From Pseudoxanthomonas suwonensis (GTDB taxonomy: Bacteria > Pseudomonadota > Gammaproteobacteria > Xanthomonadales > Xanthomonadaceae), in contig NZ_PDWP01000018.1 of assembly GCF_010093235.1 (NCBI RefSeq), forward strand, positions 1 through 64,000: a stretch of DNA of 64,000 nt, given 5' to 3'. Below the pieces are notes generated by a model, which was given only the letters and a program-made list of their open reading frames with translations, ran no database searches and had not been told where the DNA came from. Within the stretch, counting starts at the first letter, position 1. Every line of letters starts with the position of its first letter. The position numbers and the translations under genes were made by a program. Shown in pieces: positions 17,404-29,447 of this stretch.

Positions 17404-20400
17404 ATGAGCACAGTCGCATTCCATCCCGCCGTCGCCCGCTGGTTCGACGCCGCCTTTCCGGGTCCCACGGAGGCACAGGTCGCGGCGTGGCCGGCGATCA
17501 TGGCCGGGCGCAGCACCCTTGTGGCCGCGCCCACCGGCTCGGGCAAGACACTCACCGCGTTCCTCGCCGCGATCGACGCGCTGGTGCGCGAGGGGCTGGA
17601 GCAGGGCGGCCTGCCCGACGAGACCCGGGTGGTCTACGTCTCGCCGCTGAAGGCCCTGTCCAACGACATCGCCCTGAACCTGGAGGCGCCGCTGGCCGGC
17701 ATCGGCGCAGCCCTGGGCGAGCTCGGGCTGCCGGAGGTCGAGATCCGCACCGCGGTGCGCACGGGCGATACGCCCCAGTCCGAGCGCGCGCGGCTGCGGC
17801 GCAAGCCGCCGCATGTCCTGGTGACCACGCCCGAGTCGCTTTACGTCCTGCTGGGCTCGGAGTCGGGACGGGCGATGCTGGGCACGGTGCGCAGCGTGAT
17901 CGTCGACGAGATCCATGCCCTGGCCGGCAACAAGCGTGGCAGCCACCTGGCGTTGTCGCTGGAACGGCTGGAGGCGCTGTGCGGGCACCCACTGGTGCGG
18001 ATCGGCCTGTCGGCCACGCAGAAGCCGGTGGAAGAGGTGGCACGCTTCCTGGTCGGCGCCGGCAATGTCCACCCCGGCCGCGACCGGCTTCCCGGCGACG
18101 CAGCCGGGTGGCAGGCGGGCGGAGCAGTGCATGGCGGCACTGCGGCCACCGACGTGCCCGACTGCGCGATCGTCGATATCGGCTACGCCCGCCGGCGCGA
18201 CCTGGCCCTGGAGCTGCCTCCCACCCCGCTGTCGGCGGTGATGTCCAACGACCAGTGGGAACAGGTCTACCTGCGCGTGTCCGAACTGGCGCGCGAACAT
18301 CGCACCACCCTGGTATTCGTGAACACCCGGCGCATGGCCGAGCGCGCCGCGTTCCATCTCGGGCGCCTGCTTGGCCACGACGCGGTGGCCACCCACCACG
18401 GCAGCCTGTCGAAGGAACTGCGGCTGGACGCCGAGCAGAAGCTCAAGCGCGGCCAGCTGCAGGTGCTGGTCGCCACCGCTTCGCTGGAACTTGGCCTGGA
18501 CATCGGCGACGTGGACCTGGTGTGCCAGTTCGGATCGCCACGCTCGATCTCCGCCTTCCTGCAGCGCGCCGGTCGCGCAGGCCACCATGTCGGCGGCGTG
18601 CCGCGGGCGCGCCTGTTCCCGACCACCCGCGATGACCTGGTCGAATGCGCCGCCCTGCTGGACTGCGTGCGGCGTGCCGAGCTGGATGCGCTGCGGGTAC
18701 CGGAAGCACCGCTGGACGGGCTGGCGCAGCAGATCGTCGCCGAGGTCGCCGCGGCCGAATGGGACGAGGACGCGCTGTTCGAGCGCCTGCGCCGCGCCTG
18801 GCCCTATGCCCGCCTGGAACGCAGCCGCTACGACGAGGTGGTGGCGATGCTCGCCGGCGGGTTCAGCGACCGTCGCGGCGCGCGTGCCGGCTGGGTGCAC
18901 CGCGACGCCGTGCACCGTCGCCTGCGCGGCCGCGAGGGCGCGCGCAGGGTGGCGACCATGTCCGGCGGCACGATCCCCGAAACCGGCGACTATTCGGTCG
19001 TGCTGGAGCCGCAGTCGAGCTTCGTCGGCACGGTCAACGAGGACTTCGCGGTCGAGAGCATGGCCGGCGACGTGTTCCAGCTGGGCAATACCAGCTACCG
19101 CATCCTGCGGGTGGAACCGGGCAAGGTCCGGGTGGAGGACGCCCAGGGCCAGCCGCCGAGCATCCCGTTCTGGCTGGGCGAGGCGCCGGGTCGCAGCGAC
19201 GAGTTGTCGCTGGGCGTCTCCCGGCTGCGCGCGGAAGTGGCCGCACGACTGGCCGGGCAGGTGGCGGACGATGGCGCGCCCGCCCGGCTGGCGCCGGAAG
19301 GCACCGCCGCGGCCTGCCGGTGGCTGCAGGAGGAGGTCGGCCTGGGTGCGGAAGCCGCGCGCCAGCTGGTCGACTACCTCGGCGCGACCCTGGTGTCGCT
19401 GGGGGCGATGCCCGCCCAGGACACCATCGTGCTGGAACGGTTCTTCGACGAGACCGGCTCCACCCACCTGGTGGTGCACAGTCCGTATGGGAGCCGGCTC
19501 AACCGCGCCTGGGGCCTGGCCCTGCGCAAGCGCTTCTGCCGCCAGTTCAACTTCGAGCTGCAGGCCGCGGCGACAGAGGATGCGATCGTGCTGTCGCTGT
19601 CCACCAGCCACAGCTTTCCCCTGATCGAGGTGGCGAAGTACCTGCACTCGTCCTCGGCCGCCGACGTGCTGGTGCAGGCACTGCTGGACGCGCCGCTGTT
19701 CGCGGTGCGCTGGCGCTGGAATGCCGGTACCGCGCTGGCCCTGCCGCGCTTCTCCGGCGGCAAGCGGGTGCCGCCGCAGCTGCAGCGGATGAAGTCCGAG
19801 GACCTGCTGGCCACGGTGTTCCCCGACCAGGTCGCCTGCCTGGAGAACATCGTCGGCGAGCGCCAGGTGCCGGACCATCCGCTGGTCGCGCAGACCCTGC
19901 ACGACTGCCTGCACGAGGCCATGGACCTGGATGGCTGGCTGGAGGTGCTACGCGGGCTGGAGTCCGGACGCATCCGGGTGGTGGCGCGCGACGTGGCCAC
20001 GCCATCGCCGGTCGCGGCCGAAGCCATCAATGCACGACCCTACGCCTTCCTCGATGATGCGCCGCTGGAAGAACGCCGCACCCAGGCCGTGCAGTCGCGC
20101 CGCTATGCCGATCCGGAGTCGGCCTCGGATCTCGGCCAGCTGGACGCGGAGGCGATCGAACAGGTGCGCGCGGACGCGTGGCCACATGCGCACACGGCCG
20201 ACGGCATGCACGAGGTGCTGACCGGGCTGGGCTACATCACCGCGGGCGAAGCGCAGCGCGATCCGCATTGGCCGGATCTGCTGCATGCGCTGGCAGGCGA
20301 GGCGCGCGCCACCTGCGTGCAGGCCGAAGGACGCCAATGGTGGGTCGCGGCCGAACGCCTGCCGCAACTCCTGGCGCTGCATCCGCAGGCGCGACAGGAG

Positions 20401-21900
20401 CACGCACTGGTGGTGCCGGAGGAATTCGCGCGGGTGTCCTGGGCCGCGGAGGATGCGCTGGTCGCGCTGCTGCGGTCGCGGCTGACCGCGCTGGGCCCGG
20501 TCACGGTGGCCGCGCTGGCCGACAGCCTGGCACTTCCGCCATCGACCATCGGGCAGGCGCTGCTCGCGCTGCAGGCCGAAGGATATGCGATGCAGGGCCG
20601 CTTCACGCCCGGTGCGCGTGAGCAGGAGTGGTGCGAGCGTTACCTGCTGGCGCGCATCCATCGCCTCACCCTGAAGCGCCTGCGCCGCGGGATCGAGCCG
20701 GTGGCGCCGCGCGACTTCATGCGCTTCCTGTTCGAGTGGCAGCGCGTGGCCCCGGATGCGCGGGTCAGCGGACCGGAGGCGCTGGCCGATGTGCTGGCGC
20801 AGCTGGAAGGCTACGAGGCGCCGGCGCCGGCCTGGGAGGCCGAGATCCTGCCGGCCCGGGTGCGCGACTACGCCAGCGCCTGGCTCGACGACCAGTGCAC
20901 CGCGGGCCGCACCCTGTGGACCCGGTTGCGTGCGGCTGGCAGCGAGGCCGAGGGCAACCGCGCCGGTGTTTCGCTGCGCGGCACGCCGGTGCTGCTGCTG
21001 CCGCGTCGGCATGTGCAGCATTGGGCCGTGCTGGCGCCGCCACTGGACGCCGAACTGCCGGGCCTGTCCTCGCGTGCACGCAAGGTCGCCGATTACCTGG
21101 CCGCCAACGGCGCCTCGTTCTTCGACGAACTGCTGGACGCTACCCGCCTGCTGCGCACCGAGCTGGAGGACGCGCTGGCCGAACTGGTGGCGCGCGGTGT
21201 GGCCCATTGCGACAGCTTCGCCGGGCTGCGCGCGCTGCTGGTGCCGCCATCGAAGCGCCCCACGCCGGGTCGCGGTCGCCGTCGCGCGGCATTTGGTGGC
21301 GTCGCGGACGCGGGACGCTGGGCCCTGGTGCGGCGGCCTGCCCCGCATGAAGAGGCGGGCGCAACGGGCCGCCGTCGTCCCGACGCAGAAGCGGTGGAGC
21401 ATGTGGCCCGGGTGCTGCTGCGCCGCTATGGCGTGGTCGGCTGGCGCATCCTCGAGCGGGAGGCGGCGTGGCTGCCCCCGTGGCGCGAGCTGCTGCGCGT
21501 CTATCACCGCCTGGAGGCGCGTGGCGAGGTGCGCGGCGGGCGTTTCATCGAGGGACTGAGCGGCGAGCAGTTCGCGCTGCCTGAAGCGATCGCGCCGCTG
21601 CGCCGGATGCGCAACCGCCCGCTGGACGGGCAGCTGGTCGAGGTCAGCGCACTGGATCCGCTCAACCTGTCCGGCACCCTGCTGGCGGGGGAGAAGGTGC
21701 CGCGTATCGGCGGTGCGCGGCTGCTGTACCGCGATGGCGTGCCGGTGGCCGCCCGCGTCGCCGCCGACGTGCGATTGCTGGCGGCGCTGGAGCCGGCGGT
21801 CGAGGAGGAGGTGCGGCGACGCCTGTCCGGCGAGCCGGAGCCCGGGCTGGAGGCCTTGCTGGCGAGGACCCAGGCCGGCCTGCCGCAGCCTGCGCGCTGA
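17404..21900 (+). CDS. lhr: Large ATP-dependent helicase Lhr
   Basis: The 1498-residue superfamily 2 helicase is close to the roughly 1540 residues of full-length Lhr. Walker A APTGSGKT is at about residues 42-49, the DEIH box occurs as VDEIHALAG, and motif VI is [10 protein letters not shown]. The Lhr winged-helix and core domains extend to about residue 870, followed by a long C-terminal region with an HTH_42/AlkZ-like character. Lhr translocates 3'-5' on single-stranded DNA and unwinds RNA-DNA hybrids; the long form is implicated in DNA repair. ATG 17404 starts just before the helicase core. It converges on recQ with 21 bases between stops. Confidence 0.95.
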   Translation: MSTVAFHPAVARWFDAAFPGPTEAQVAAWPAIMAGRSTLVAAPTGSGKTLTAFLAAIDALVREGLEQGGLPDETRVVYVSPLKALSNDIALNLEAPLAGIGAALGELGLPEVEIRTAVRTGDTPQSERARLRRKPPHVLVTTPESLYVLLGSESGRAMLGTVRSVIVDEIHALAGNKRGSHLALSLERLEALCGHPLVRIGLSATQKPVEEVARFLVGAGNVHPGRDRLPGDAAGWQAGGAVHGGTAATDVPDCAIVDIGYARRRDLALELPPTPLSAVMSNDQWEQVYLRVSELAREHRTTLVFVNTRRMAERAAFHLGRLLGHDAVATHHGSLSKELRLDAEQKLKRGQLQVLVATASLELGLDIGDVDLVCQFGSPRSISAFLQRAGRAGHHVGGVPRARLFPTTRDDLVECAALLDCVRRAELDALRVPEAPLDGLAQQIVAEVAAAEWDEDALFERLRRAWPYARLERSRYDEVVAMLAGGFSDRRGARAGWVHRDAVHRRLRGREGARRVATMSGGTIPETGDYSVVLEPQSSFVGTVNEDFAVESMAGDVFQLGNTSYRILRVEPGKVRVEDAQGQPPSIPFWLGEAPGRSDELSLGVSRLRAEVAARLAGQVADDGAPARLAPEGTAAACRWLQEEVGLGAEAARQLVDYLGATLVSLGAMPAQDTIVLERFFDETGSTHLVVHSPYGSRLNRAWGLALRKRFCRQFNFELQAAATEDAIVLSLSTSHSFPLIEVAKYLHSSSAADVLVQALLDAPLFAVRWRWNAGTALALPRFSGGKRVPPQLQRMKSEDLLATVFPDQVACLENIVGERQVPDHPLVAQTLHDCLHEAMDLDGWLEVLRGLESGRIRVVARDVATPSPVAAEAINARPYAFLDDAPLEERRTQAVQSRRYADPESASDLGQLDAEAIEQVRADAWPHAHTADGMHEVLTGLGYITAGEAQRDPHWPDLLHALAGEARATCVQAEGRQWWVAAERLPQLLALHPQARQEHALVVPEEFARVSWAAEDALVALLRSRLTALGPVTVAALADSLALPPSTIGQALLALQAEGYAMQGRFTPGAREQEWCERYLLARIHRLTLKRLRRGIEPVAPRDFMRFLFEWQRVAPDARVSGPEALADVLAQLEGYEAPAPAWEAEILPARVRDYASAWLDDQCTAGRTLWTRLRAAGSEAEGNRAGVSLRGTPVLLLPRRHVQHWAVLAPPLDAELPGLSSRARKVADYLAANGASFFDELLDATRLLRTELEDALAELVARGVAHCDSFAGLRALLVPPSKRPTPGRGRRRAAFGGVADAGRWALVRRPAPHEEAGATGRRRPDAEAVEHVARVLLRRYGVVGWRILEREAAWLPPWRELLRVYHRLEARGEVRGGRFIEGLSGEQFALPEAIAPLRRMRNRPLDGQLVEVSALDPLNLSGTLLAGEKVPRIGGARLLYRDGVPVAARVAADVRLLAALEPAVEEEVRRRLSGEPEPGLEALLARTQAGLPQPAR

Positions 21901-21921
21901 ATCCGCGCAGGCGAGCGCGAC

Positions 21922-23793
<1,872 letters not shown>

Positions 23794-23851
23794 GCACCAA
23801 GGATACCGGCGCGGCTGCGCGCCGGCATGAACAATATCGCTTGCACCGTGC

Positions 23852-26800
23852 TCAGCCGGCCAGGGCCGCCAGCTTCTGTGCAAGCTTCTTTGGTGAAACA
23901 CCGCCGCGTGCGCCCAGTTCCTGCGCGAACAGCAGAACCCGTAGCTCCTCCACGTCCCAGCGCAGCGACTGCCATTCCGGCTGGCCGGCATCGCCACGCG
24001 CGGTTGCAGCGGCGAGCGCGTCGGCGAACGGCTTCAACTCGAGCATGCGGGCCTGGTCGCGGGCCGGATCGCGCAGGGCGCGCTCGGCACGCAGGGCCAT
24101 GCCCTTGAGCCAGCGCGGGAACTGCGCCAGCGCCTCGGCCGGGGTGTGGCGCAGGAAGCCCGGATGCACCAGGCCCTCGAGCTGGGCGCGCAGGTCGTCC
24201 AGGTTGGCGCCGGCCCAGCCCATCAGCGGGGCTTCCAGCTTCGGCTTGAGCGTGGCCACGGCGGCCAGGATCTGCTCGGCCAGCTGCAGGCGCTGCATGG
24301 CCTCGGCGAACAGCTGGCGTCCGGCGGCCTCGGCGCGCTTCTGGAACGCGGCCCGGTCGCGGATTTCGCCCAGGCCATCGGCGAGCACGGCATTGAGCGC
24401 GGCCTCGACCAGGTCGGCGCGCAGCTGCTCCTTCTCCTGCACCTTGTCCTGCGGCGATCCGCCGAACTGCTCGATCGCCGCATACAGCAGGCCGAGCTTG
24501 GGCGAAACCGGCAGCTGCTTGCGTGCCTGCCTGGCCTTGTCGGCCAGGGCGATGCGCAGCAGGCGGTCGACGCCGCGCGGGTGCGCGGCCTCGGCCTGGC
24601 CGCGGTCGGCGAACACCCGCAGCACTGCGTGCGTGCCCTCGTCCACCAGCGCCGGGAAGCCGGGCACGCCGGCGTCGCCGGTGACCTGCAGCGGCAGCGG
24701 CTCCTCGGGGAACTCGCGCAGCTCGCGGGTGCTGGTGGCCAGGGTGTTGGCGGCGCGTGCGGCGAAGGCGTGCGCGGCACGCTCGCCGAAGCGCGCGCGC
24801 AGGTCGTCCAGGTCGCGCGACTCGGCCAGCACCTTGCCGCCGCGGTCCGGCAGTTCGCGCAGGCGCAGGTTCATGCGCAGGTGCGGCTCCAGCGCCGATT
24901 CGTCGAAGTCCAGCGCCGCCACCGGGCTGCCGGTGGTGCGGCTGAGGAAACGCGCCAGCTCGCCGGTGATGGAATCGGCCGTCGGTCGCGGGAAGGCCTC
25001 GGCAAAGGCCCGGCCGAAGTCCGGCGCCGGCACGTAGTTGCGCCGCATGGCCTTGGGCAGGGTGCGGATCAGGCCGGCGGCCTTGTCGGCGACGAAGCCC
25101 GGCGCCAGCCACGACAGCCGCGCCGGATCCAGCGCGTTGAGCAGCGGCAGCGGCACCTCCAGGGTGACGCCGTCGTCGGCCGCGCCCGGCTCGAACCTGT
25201 AGTGCAGCGGCAGGCGCGCGTCGCCCAGCGCGAAGTACTTCGGATACAGGTCGCCCTGCTGGCCTTCGCCCGGCAGCAGGTCGGCCAGCGACCAGCGCAG
25301 GGCCCGCTTCTTCTCCTGCTCCAGCTTGCGGTACCAGGCATCCAGGCCGGTGGCCGAGTGGATCTCGGCCGGGACGCGGTCCAGGTACCAGCGCGCCTGC
25401 CAGTCCTCGTCGGCGACCAGGCCGACGCGGCGCAGCTTGGCTTCCTCCTCGCGCGCCTGTTCGAGGGTCTTGAGGTTGGCGGCGACGAACGAGGCTTTCG
25501 TGTCGATCTCGCCGGGGATCAGGGCCTGGCGCACGAACAGGTCGTGGGCGCCGGCCGGGTCGATGCGGCCGTAATGCACCGGGCGCTTGGGTGCCAGCAC
25601 CAGGCCGAACAGGCTGATCTGCTCGGAGGCCAGCACGTTTCCCTGGGCGCGCGACCAGCGCGGGTCGAAGTGCTTGCGCGCCAGCAGGTGCGGCAGCTCG
25701 GCGATCGCCCAGTCCGGCTCGATCGTGGCGGCGGTCAGGCCCCAGACCTTCTGCGTGTCCAGTAGGGTGGCGACCAGCACCCACGGGGGCGGCTTCTTCG
25801 CCAGCGGCGATGCCGGGAACAGCTGGAAGCGACGCTGTCGCGGCGCCTGGAAGTCGCCCTTCTCGGTGCGGTGGCCGAGTTGGGTCGGAAGGCCGGCGAT
25901 CAGGGCGCGGTGCAGGGCCTGGTAGGCGGCGGCGCGTTCGCGGGCCCCAAAACCGGGGTCAGAGTCGGTTTTCCCCGGTTTCCCGCCGCCTTGCTTGTCC
26001 TGTTGGAAAACCGACTCTGCCCCCGCTTTGCCCTCGCGCGCCAGGCGCGCGGCGCGGTGCAGTTCGCCGCGGGTGGGCCGGTTGCCCTCACGGGCTTCGG
26101 TTGCCGCCGGCGCGCCGGCCAGCAGTGGCAGCAGGGAGTGCTGCGGCTCCTCCTCGCGCCAGCCCAGCTCGTTGCACAGCAGCTTGAGCTGGCGGTGCCA
26201 CTCGCGCCATTCGCGCATGCGCAGGAAGCCGAGGAAGCGCTTGCCGCACCAGTCGCGCAGCTTCGACTGCGTCAGTTCGCCATAAGCGTCGTCGTAGGCC
26301 TGCCACAGGCGCAGGATGCCGACGAATTCCGAGCGCGGATCGGCGAACTGCGCGTGCGCGTTGTCGGCGGCCTCGCGCGCTTCCGGCGGGCGCTCGCGCG
26401 GATCCTGCACGCCGAGGAAGGCGGCGATCGGCAGCATCGCGCGCAGGCAGCCATGCACCTGTGCCGCCACCAGCATGCGCGAGAGCTTCACGTCCACCGG
26501 CAGGCGCGCCATCTGCCGGCCGATCGCGGTCAGGCGGCGCTGGCCGTTGCCGGCGTCCTCCACCGCACCCAGCTCGATCAGCTGTTGCCAGCCGTCGGCG
26601 ATGGCGCGCTCGTCCGGCGGCTCCAGGAACGGGAAGTCCTCGATCCGGCCCAGGCCCAGGTGGAGCATGCGCAGGATCACGCCGGCCAGGCTGGAGCGGC
26701 GGATCTCCGGATCGGTGAACTCCGGCCGCGAGAGGAAGTCGGCCTCCGAATACAGGCGGTAGCACACGCCCTCGGACACGCGTCCGCAGCGGCCCTTGCG

Positions 26801-28042
26801 CTGGTTTGCGCTGGCCTGGCTGACCGGCTCCACGTGCAGGCGGTCGATCTTCGAGCGCGGGCTGTAGCGCTTGATCCGCGCGTCGCCCGGGTCGATGACG
26901 TAGCGGATGCGTGGCACCGTCAGCGAGGTCTCGGCGACGTTGGTGGCAAGCACGATGCGCCGCTGCGGGCCGGGGTTGAACACCCGGTCCTGATCCTTGG
27001 CCGAGAGCCGCGCGTACAGCGGCAGCACTTCGGTCGAGCGGTACTGGCGCTTCTCGAGGGCGCGGTGCAGGTCGCGGATCTCGCGCTCGCCGGGCAGGAA
27101 CACCAGCACGTCGCCACGCGGGTCCTCGGCGGTGATTTCGTCCACCGCGGCGGTGATCGCCGACAACGGATCGGCCTCGCGCTCCTGGCGCGGTCGGCGG
27201 GCATTGCTTCCGCCGCGGCCGGGCTGCGCCTGCGGCTCCTCGGCCGGGCCATCCGGCGGGCGGTAACGCACCTCAACCGGATAGGTGCGGCCGGCGACCT
27301 CGACCACGGGTGCGTCGTCGAAGTGGCGCGCGAAGCGGGCGGTATCGATCGTCGCCGAGGTGACGATCAGCTTCAGGTCCGGACGCTTGCGCAGCAGCTG
27401 CTTGAGGTAGCCCAGCAGGAAGTCGATGTTGAGGCTGCGTTCGTGGGCCTCGTCGACGATGATCGTGTCGTAGGCCGACAGCCAGCGGTCGGAGGCGATC
27501 TCCGCCAGCAGGATGCCGTCGGTCATGAACTTGACCCGGGTGTCGGCGCCGACGTTGTCGGTGAAGCGCACCTGGTAGCCGACCAGCCCGCCCAGCGGCG
27601 TCTTCAGTTCCTCGGCCACGCGCGCGGCCACCGCACGGGCGGCGATCCGGCGCGGCTGGGTGCAGCCGACCGTGCCGGCCACGCCGCGCCCGGCGGCCAG
27701 GCACAGCTTGGGCAGCTGGGTGGTCTTGCCGGAGCCCGTCTCGCCCGCCACCACCACCACCTGGTGGGTGCGCACCAGTTCGACGATGCGTTCGGCCTCG
27801 GCGGTGATCGGCAGCGCCGGATCCAGGGTGATGGGCGGCAGGCCTTCGGCGCGCGCCTGGCAGGCCGCGACCGAGGCCGCCAGCGCCTGTTCGAAGCGTG
27901 CGCGCAGTTCGGCGTCGGCCGGCTTCCCGCGCCAGCGCGACCACAGCCCGTGCAGCCGGCCGCGGTCGCGGCTCAGGGCGCCGGAAATCGCAACCCGGCC
28001 ATCGTCGAGGGCCTGGCGCAGGTCGTCGGGGATCGATTCCAT
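23852..28042 (-). CDS. hrpA: ATP-dependent RNA helicase HrpA with a REP-palindrome-encoded insertion
   Basis: The 1396-residue DEAH-box RNA helicase is implicated in mRNA processing and rescue of stalled ribosomes. Motifs include Walker [18 protein letters not shown] in [17 protein letters not shown]-type motif VI, helicase-associated domains and a C-terminal DUF3418. Residues about 673-696 (bases 25955-26024) are encoded by a long palindrome and are rich in Gly, Lys, Gln and Asp. They interrupt an otherwise continuous alignment-like region between AARLAREGK and [12 protein letters not shown], without breaking the frame. The start ATG at 28042 has no clear Shine-Dalgarno. It diverges from dps across 99 bases. 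Confidence 0.96.
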   Translation of the reverse strand: MESIPDDLRQALDDGRVAISGALSRDRGRLHGLWSRWRGKPADAELRARFEQALAASVAACQARAEGLPPITLDPALPITAEAERIVELVRTHQVVVVAGETGSGKTTQLPKLCLAAGRGVAGTVGCTQPRRIAARAVAARVAEELKTPLGGLVGYQVRFTDNVGADTRVKFMTDGILLAEIASDRWLSAYDTIIVDEAHERSLNIDFLLGYLKQLLRKRPDLKLIVTSATIDTARFARHFDDAPVVEVAGRTYPVEVRYRPPDGPAEEPQAQPGRGGSNARRPRQEREADPLSAITAAVDEITAEDPRGDVLVFLPGEREIRDLHRALEKRQYRSTEVLPLYARLSAKDQDRVFNPGPQRRIVLATNVAETSLTVPRIRYVIDPGDARIKRYSPRSKIDRLHVEPVSQASANQRKGRCGRVSEGVCYRLYSEADFLSRPEFTDPEIRRSSLAGVILRMLHLGLGRIEDFPFLEPPDERAIADGWQQLIELGAVEDAGNGQRRLTAIGRQMARLPVDVKLSRMLVAAQVHGCLRAMLPIAAFLGVQDPRERPPEAREAADNAHAQFADPRSEFVGILRLWQAYDDAYGELTQSKLRDWCGKRFLGFLRMREWREWHRQLKLLCNELGWREEEPQHSLLPLLAGAPAATEAREGNRPTRGELHRAARLAREGKAGAESVFQQDKQGGGKPGKTDSDPGFGARERAAAYQALHRALIAGLPTQLGHRTEKGDFQAPRQRRFQLFPASPLAKKPPPWVLVATLLDTQKVWGLTAATIEPDWAIAELPHLLARKHFDPRWSRAQGNVLASEQISLFGLVLAPKRPVHYGRIDPAGAHDLFVRQALIPGEIDTKASFVAANLKTLEQAREEEAKLRRVGLVADEDWQARWYLDRVPAEIHSATGLDAWYRKLEQEKKRALRWSLADLLPGEGQQGDLYPKYFALGDARLPLHYRFEPGAADDGVTLEVPLPLLNALDPARLSWLAPGFVADKAAGLIRTLPKAMRRNYVPAPDFGRAFAEAFPRPTADSITGELARFLSRTTGSPVAALDFDESALEPHLRMNLRLRELPDRGGKVLAESRDLDDLRARFGERAAHAFAARAANTLATSTRELREFPEEPLPLQVTGDAGVPGFPALVDEGTHAVLRVFADRGQAEAAHPRGVDRLLRIALADKARQARKQLPVSPKLGLLYAAIEQFGGSPQDKVQEKEQLRADLVEAALNAVLADGLGEIRDRAAFQKRAEAAGRQLFAEAMQRLQLAEQILAAVATLKPKLEAPLMGWAGANLDDLRAQLEGLVHPGFLRHTPAEALAQFPRWLKGMALRAERALRDPARDQARMLELKPFADALAAATARGDAGQPEWQSLRWDVEELRVLLFAQELGARGGVSPKKLAQKLAALAG
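25949..26024. repeat. REP-type palindrome inserted within hrpA
   Basis: The left arm GGGGTCAGAGTCGGTTTTCC (25955-25974) and right arm GGAAAACCGACTCTGCCCCC (26005-26024) match at 19 of 20 positions around a 30-base loop. A second, overlapping inverted repeat AAACCGGGG/CCCCGGTTT (25950-25958/25973-25981) sits on the left side. The GGGGTCAGAGT sequence is typical, from memory, of palindromes associated with RAYT transposases in many proteobacteria. It lies inside the hrpA coding region and keeps the frame. Confidence 0.82.
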
Positions 28043-28141
28043 CTATGGGGCCGTGTGAAACTTTGCATAACGCGGGCGGAGTTAGTGTCTATTCTGACAG
28101 TCCCCACCAGTTCCGTGGACCCAAAGCCCCAGGAGTGCAAC

Positions 28142-28702
28142 ATGGCAAAGGCCAAGCCCGCCACGAAATCCGCTTCTTCCACCAAGCCGCGCAAGGCCTC
28201 CGGCCTCAACCCGGTCGCGTCCTCCTCGCGCATCGAGATCGGCATCGACGCCAGCGACCGCAAGGAGATCGCGGAAGGCCTGGCGCGTTACCTCGCCGAC
28301 GCTTTCACCCTCTACCTGAAGACCCACAACTTCCACTGGAACGTGACCGGTCCGATGTTCAACTCGCTGCATGCGATGTTCATGGACCAGTACACCGAGC
28401 AGTGGAACGCGCTGGACGAGGTCGCCGAGCGCACCCGCGCGCTGGGCTTCACCGCCCCCGGTTCCTATGCCGAGTTCACCCGCCTGACCTCGATCCGCGA
28501 GGAGCAGGGCGCCGACGGCGTTCCGGACTGGAAGGGCATGGTCCAGCAGCTGGTCGAGGGCAACGAGGCGGTGTGCCGCACCGCGCGCAGCGTGCTCAAG
28601 ATCGCCGACGACGCCGGCGACGATCCGACCGTGGACCTGCTGACCCAGCGCCTGCAGACCCACGAGAAGTACGCCTGGATGCTGCGCTCGCTGCTCGAGT
28701 AA
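28142..28702 (+). CDS. dps: Dps family DNA-binding ferritin-like protein
   Basis: The 186-residue protein forms dodecamers that oxidise and store iron and protect DNA under stress. The ferroxidase signature LKTHNFHWNVTGPMF is at about residues 59-73, followed by DEVAERTRALG. The first 25 residues are Lys/Ser/Ala-rich, the type of tail that binds DNA. ATG 28142 has AGGAG about 6 bases upstream. It diverges from hrpA; no convincing OxyR or sigma-70 site could be assigned in the 99-base gap. Confidence 0.96.
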   Translation: MAKAKPATKSASSTKPRKASGLNPVASSSRIEIGIDASDRKEIAEGLARYLADAFTLYLKTHNFHWNVTGPMFNSLHAMFMDQYTEQWNALDEVAERTRALGFTAPGSYAEFTRLTSIREEQGADGVPDWKGMVQQLVEGNEAVCRTARSVLKIADDAGDDPTVDLLTQRLQTHEKYAWMLRSLLE

Positions 28703-28726
28703 GCCGGGCGGTCCTGCCGGATGCGT

Positions 28727-28757
28727 CGCGGCCGCCCGAGGGCGGCCGCGTGCTTTC
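28727..28757 (+). terminator. Terminator after dps
   Basis: CGCGGCCGCC (28727-28736) pairs perfectly with GGCGGCCGCG (28741-28750) around CGAG, followed by TGCTTTC. The stem is strong and the U-tract weak. It lies between the convergent dps and the minus-strand secreted protein, so it may serve both. Confidence 0.65.
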
Positions 28758-28771
28758 CGTGGCGACCAGTT

Positions 28772-29392
28772 TCAGCGGATGCGCCGCACCTTGGCGGTGG
28801 TGCTGTAGCCCTTGATGCGCATGTACCACACGTTGTTGAGCAGGCCCGGCTTGATGGTCGCCGCCGGATCCCGCAGGCGCACGCCCTCCAGGCGCGCCTC
28901 CTCGGTCTGCTCCCAGACCTGGCCATTGGCGAGGGTGTACTGGTTGCCCTTGCCGAAGCCGCGGAACTCGCCCACCAGGTTGCTGGTGATCGGCTCGGAT
29001 GAGCCGAAGTCCGAGAAGCCCCGGACCTGCTCCCGCACCTCGCGCCGGCCTTCCTCGCGCGCCTGTTCGCGGATCCGCTCCAGCTCGGCGGCATCCACGG
29101 CCGCGGCAGCAGCGGCAGCGGGCGCGACCGTCGCGGCAGGCGTCGCCGGTACGACCGCGGGCGTGGCGTCCGCCGGGGCGGCGGCCTGCGCGCCATGCCG
29201 CCGTTGCAGCCACTGCTCGAGCGCGGCCAGCTCGGCGGGGCTGAGCTTGTCGAGGCCGGCTGCGCGGAACTCCGCGGCGCTCATCTGCTGGCGCAGCGAC
29301 GAAGGGGGCGCGTCCTGCGCGGCGGCCGTCCCGGCGGCGAGCGCCAGTGCCAGGGCCAGGCCGAGCAGCGGAACACGATGGAGCACCTGCAT
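28772..29392 (-). CDS. Secreted hypothetical protein
   Basis: A 206-residue protein with a clear signal peptide (hydrophobic to about residue 25, ending AAAQDA), an Ala/Pro-rich linker (about 70-100), a charged helix (AELERIREQAREEGRREV) and a C-terminal domain with ANGQVWEQTE and VWYMRIKGYS motifs. The NGQVWxQT segment recurs in periplasmic proteins of unknown function. The ATG at 29392 has GGAGG upstream. It is divergent from relA by 55 bases. Function unknown. Confidence 0.8.
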   Translation of the reverse strand: MQVLHRVPLLGLALALALAAGTAAAQDAPPSSLRQQMSAAEFRAAGLDKLSPAELAALEQWLQRRHGAQAAAPADATPAVVPATPAATVAPAAAAAAAVDAAELERIREQAREEGRREVREQVRGFSDFGSSEPITSNLVGEFRGFGKGNQYTLANGQVWEQTEEARLEGVRLRDPAATIKPGLLNNVWYMRIKGYSTTAKVRRIR

Positions 29393-29447
29393 GTCTTGTT
29401 CCTCCGGTGTGTTGCTCGCTAGTGTAGTCACAACCCCACGCGCCGGA

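Noticed and set aside
28043-28141. OxyR or sigma-70 site before dps
   Set aside because: TTGCAT and TATTCT-like boxes are present but their spacing (about 21 bases) is wrong, and no clear OxyR dyad was found.
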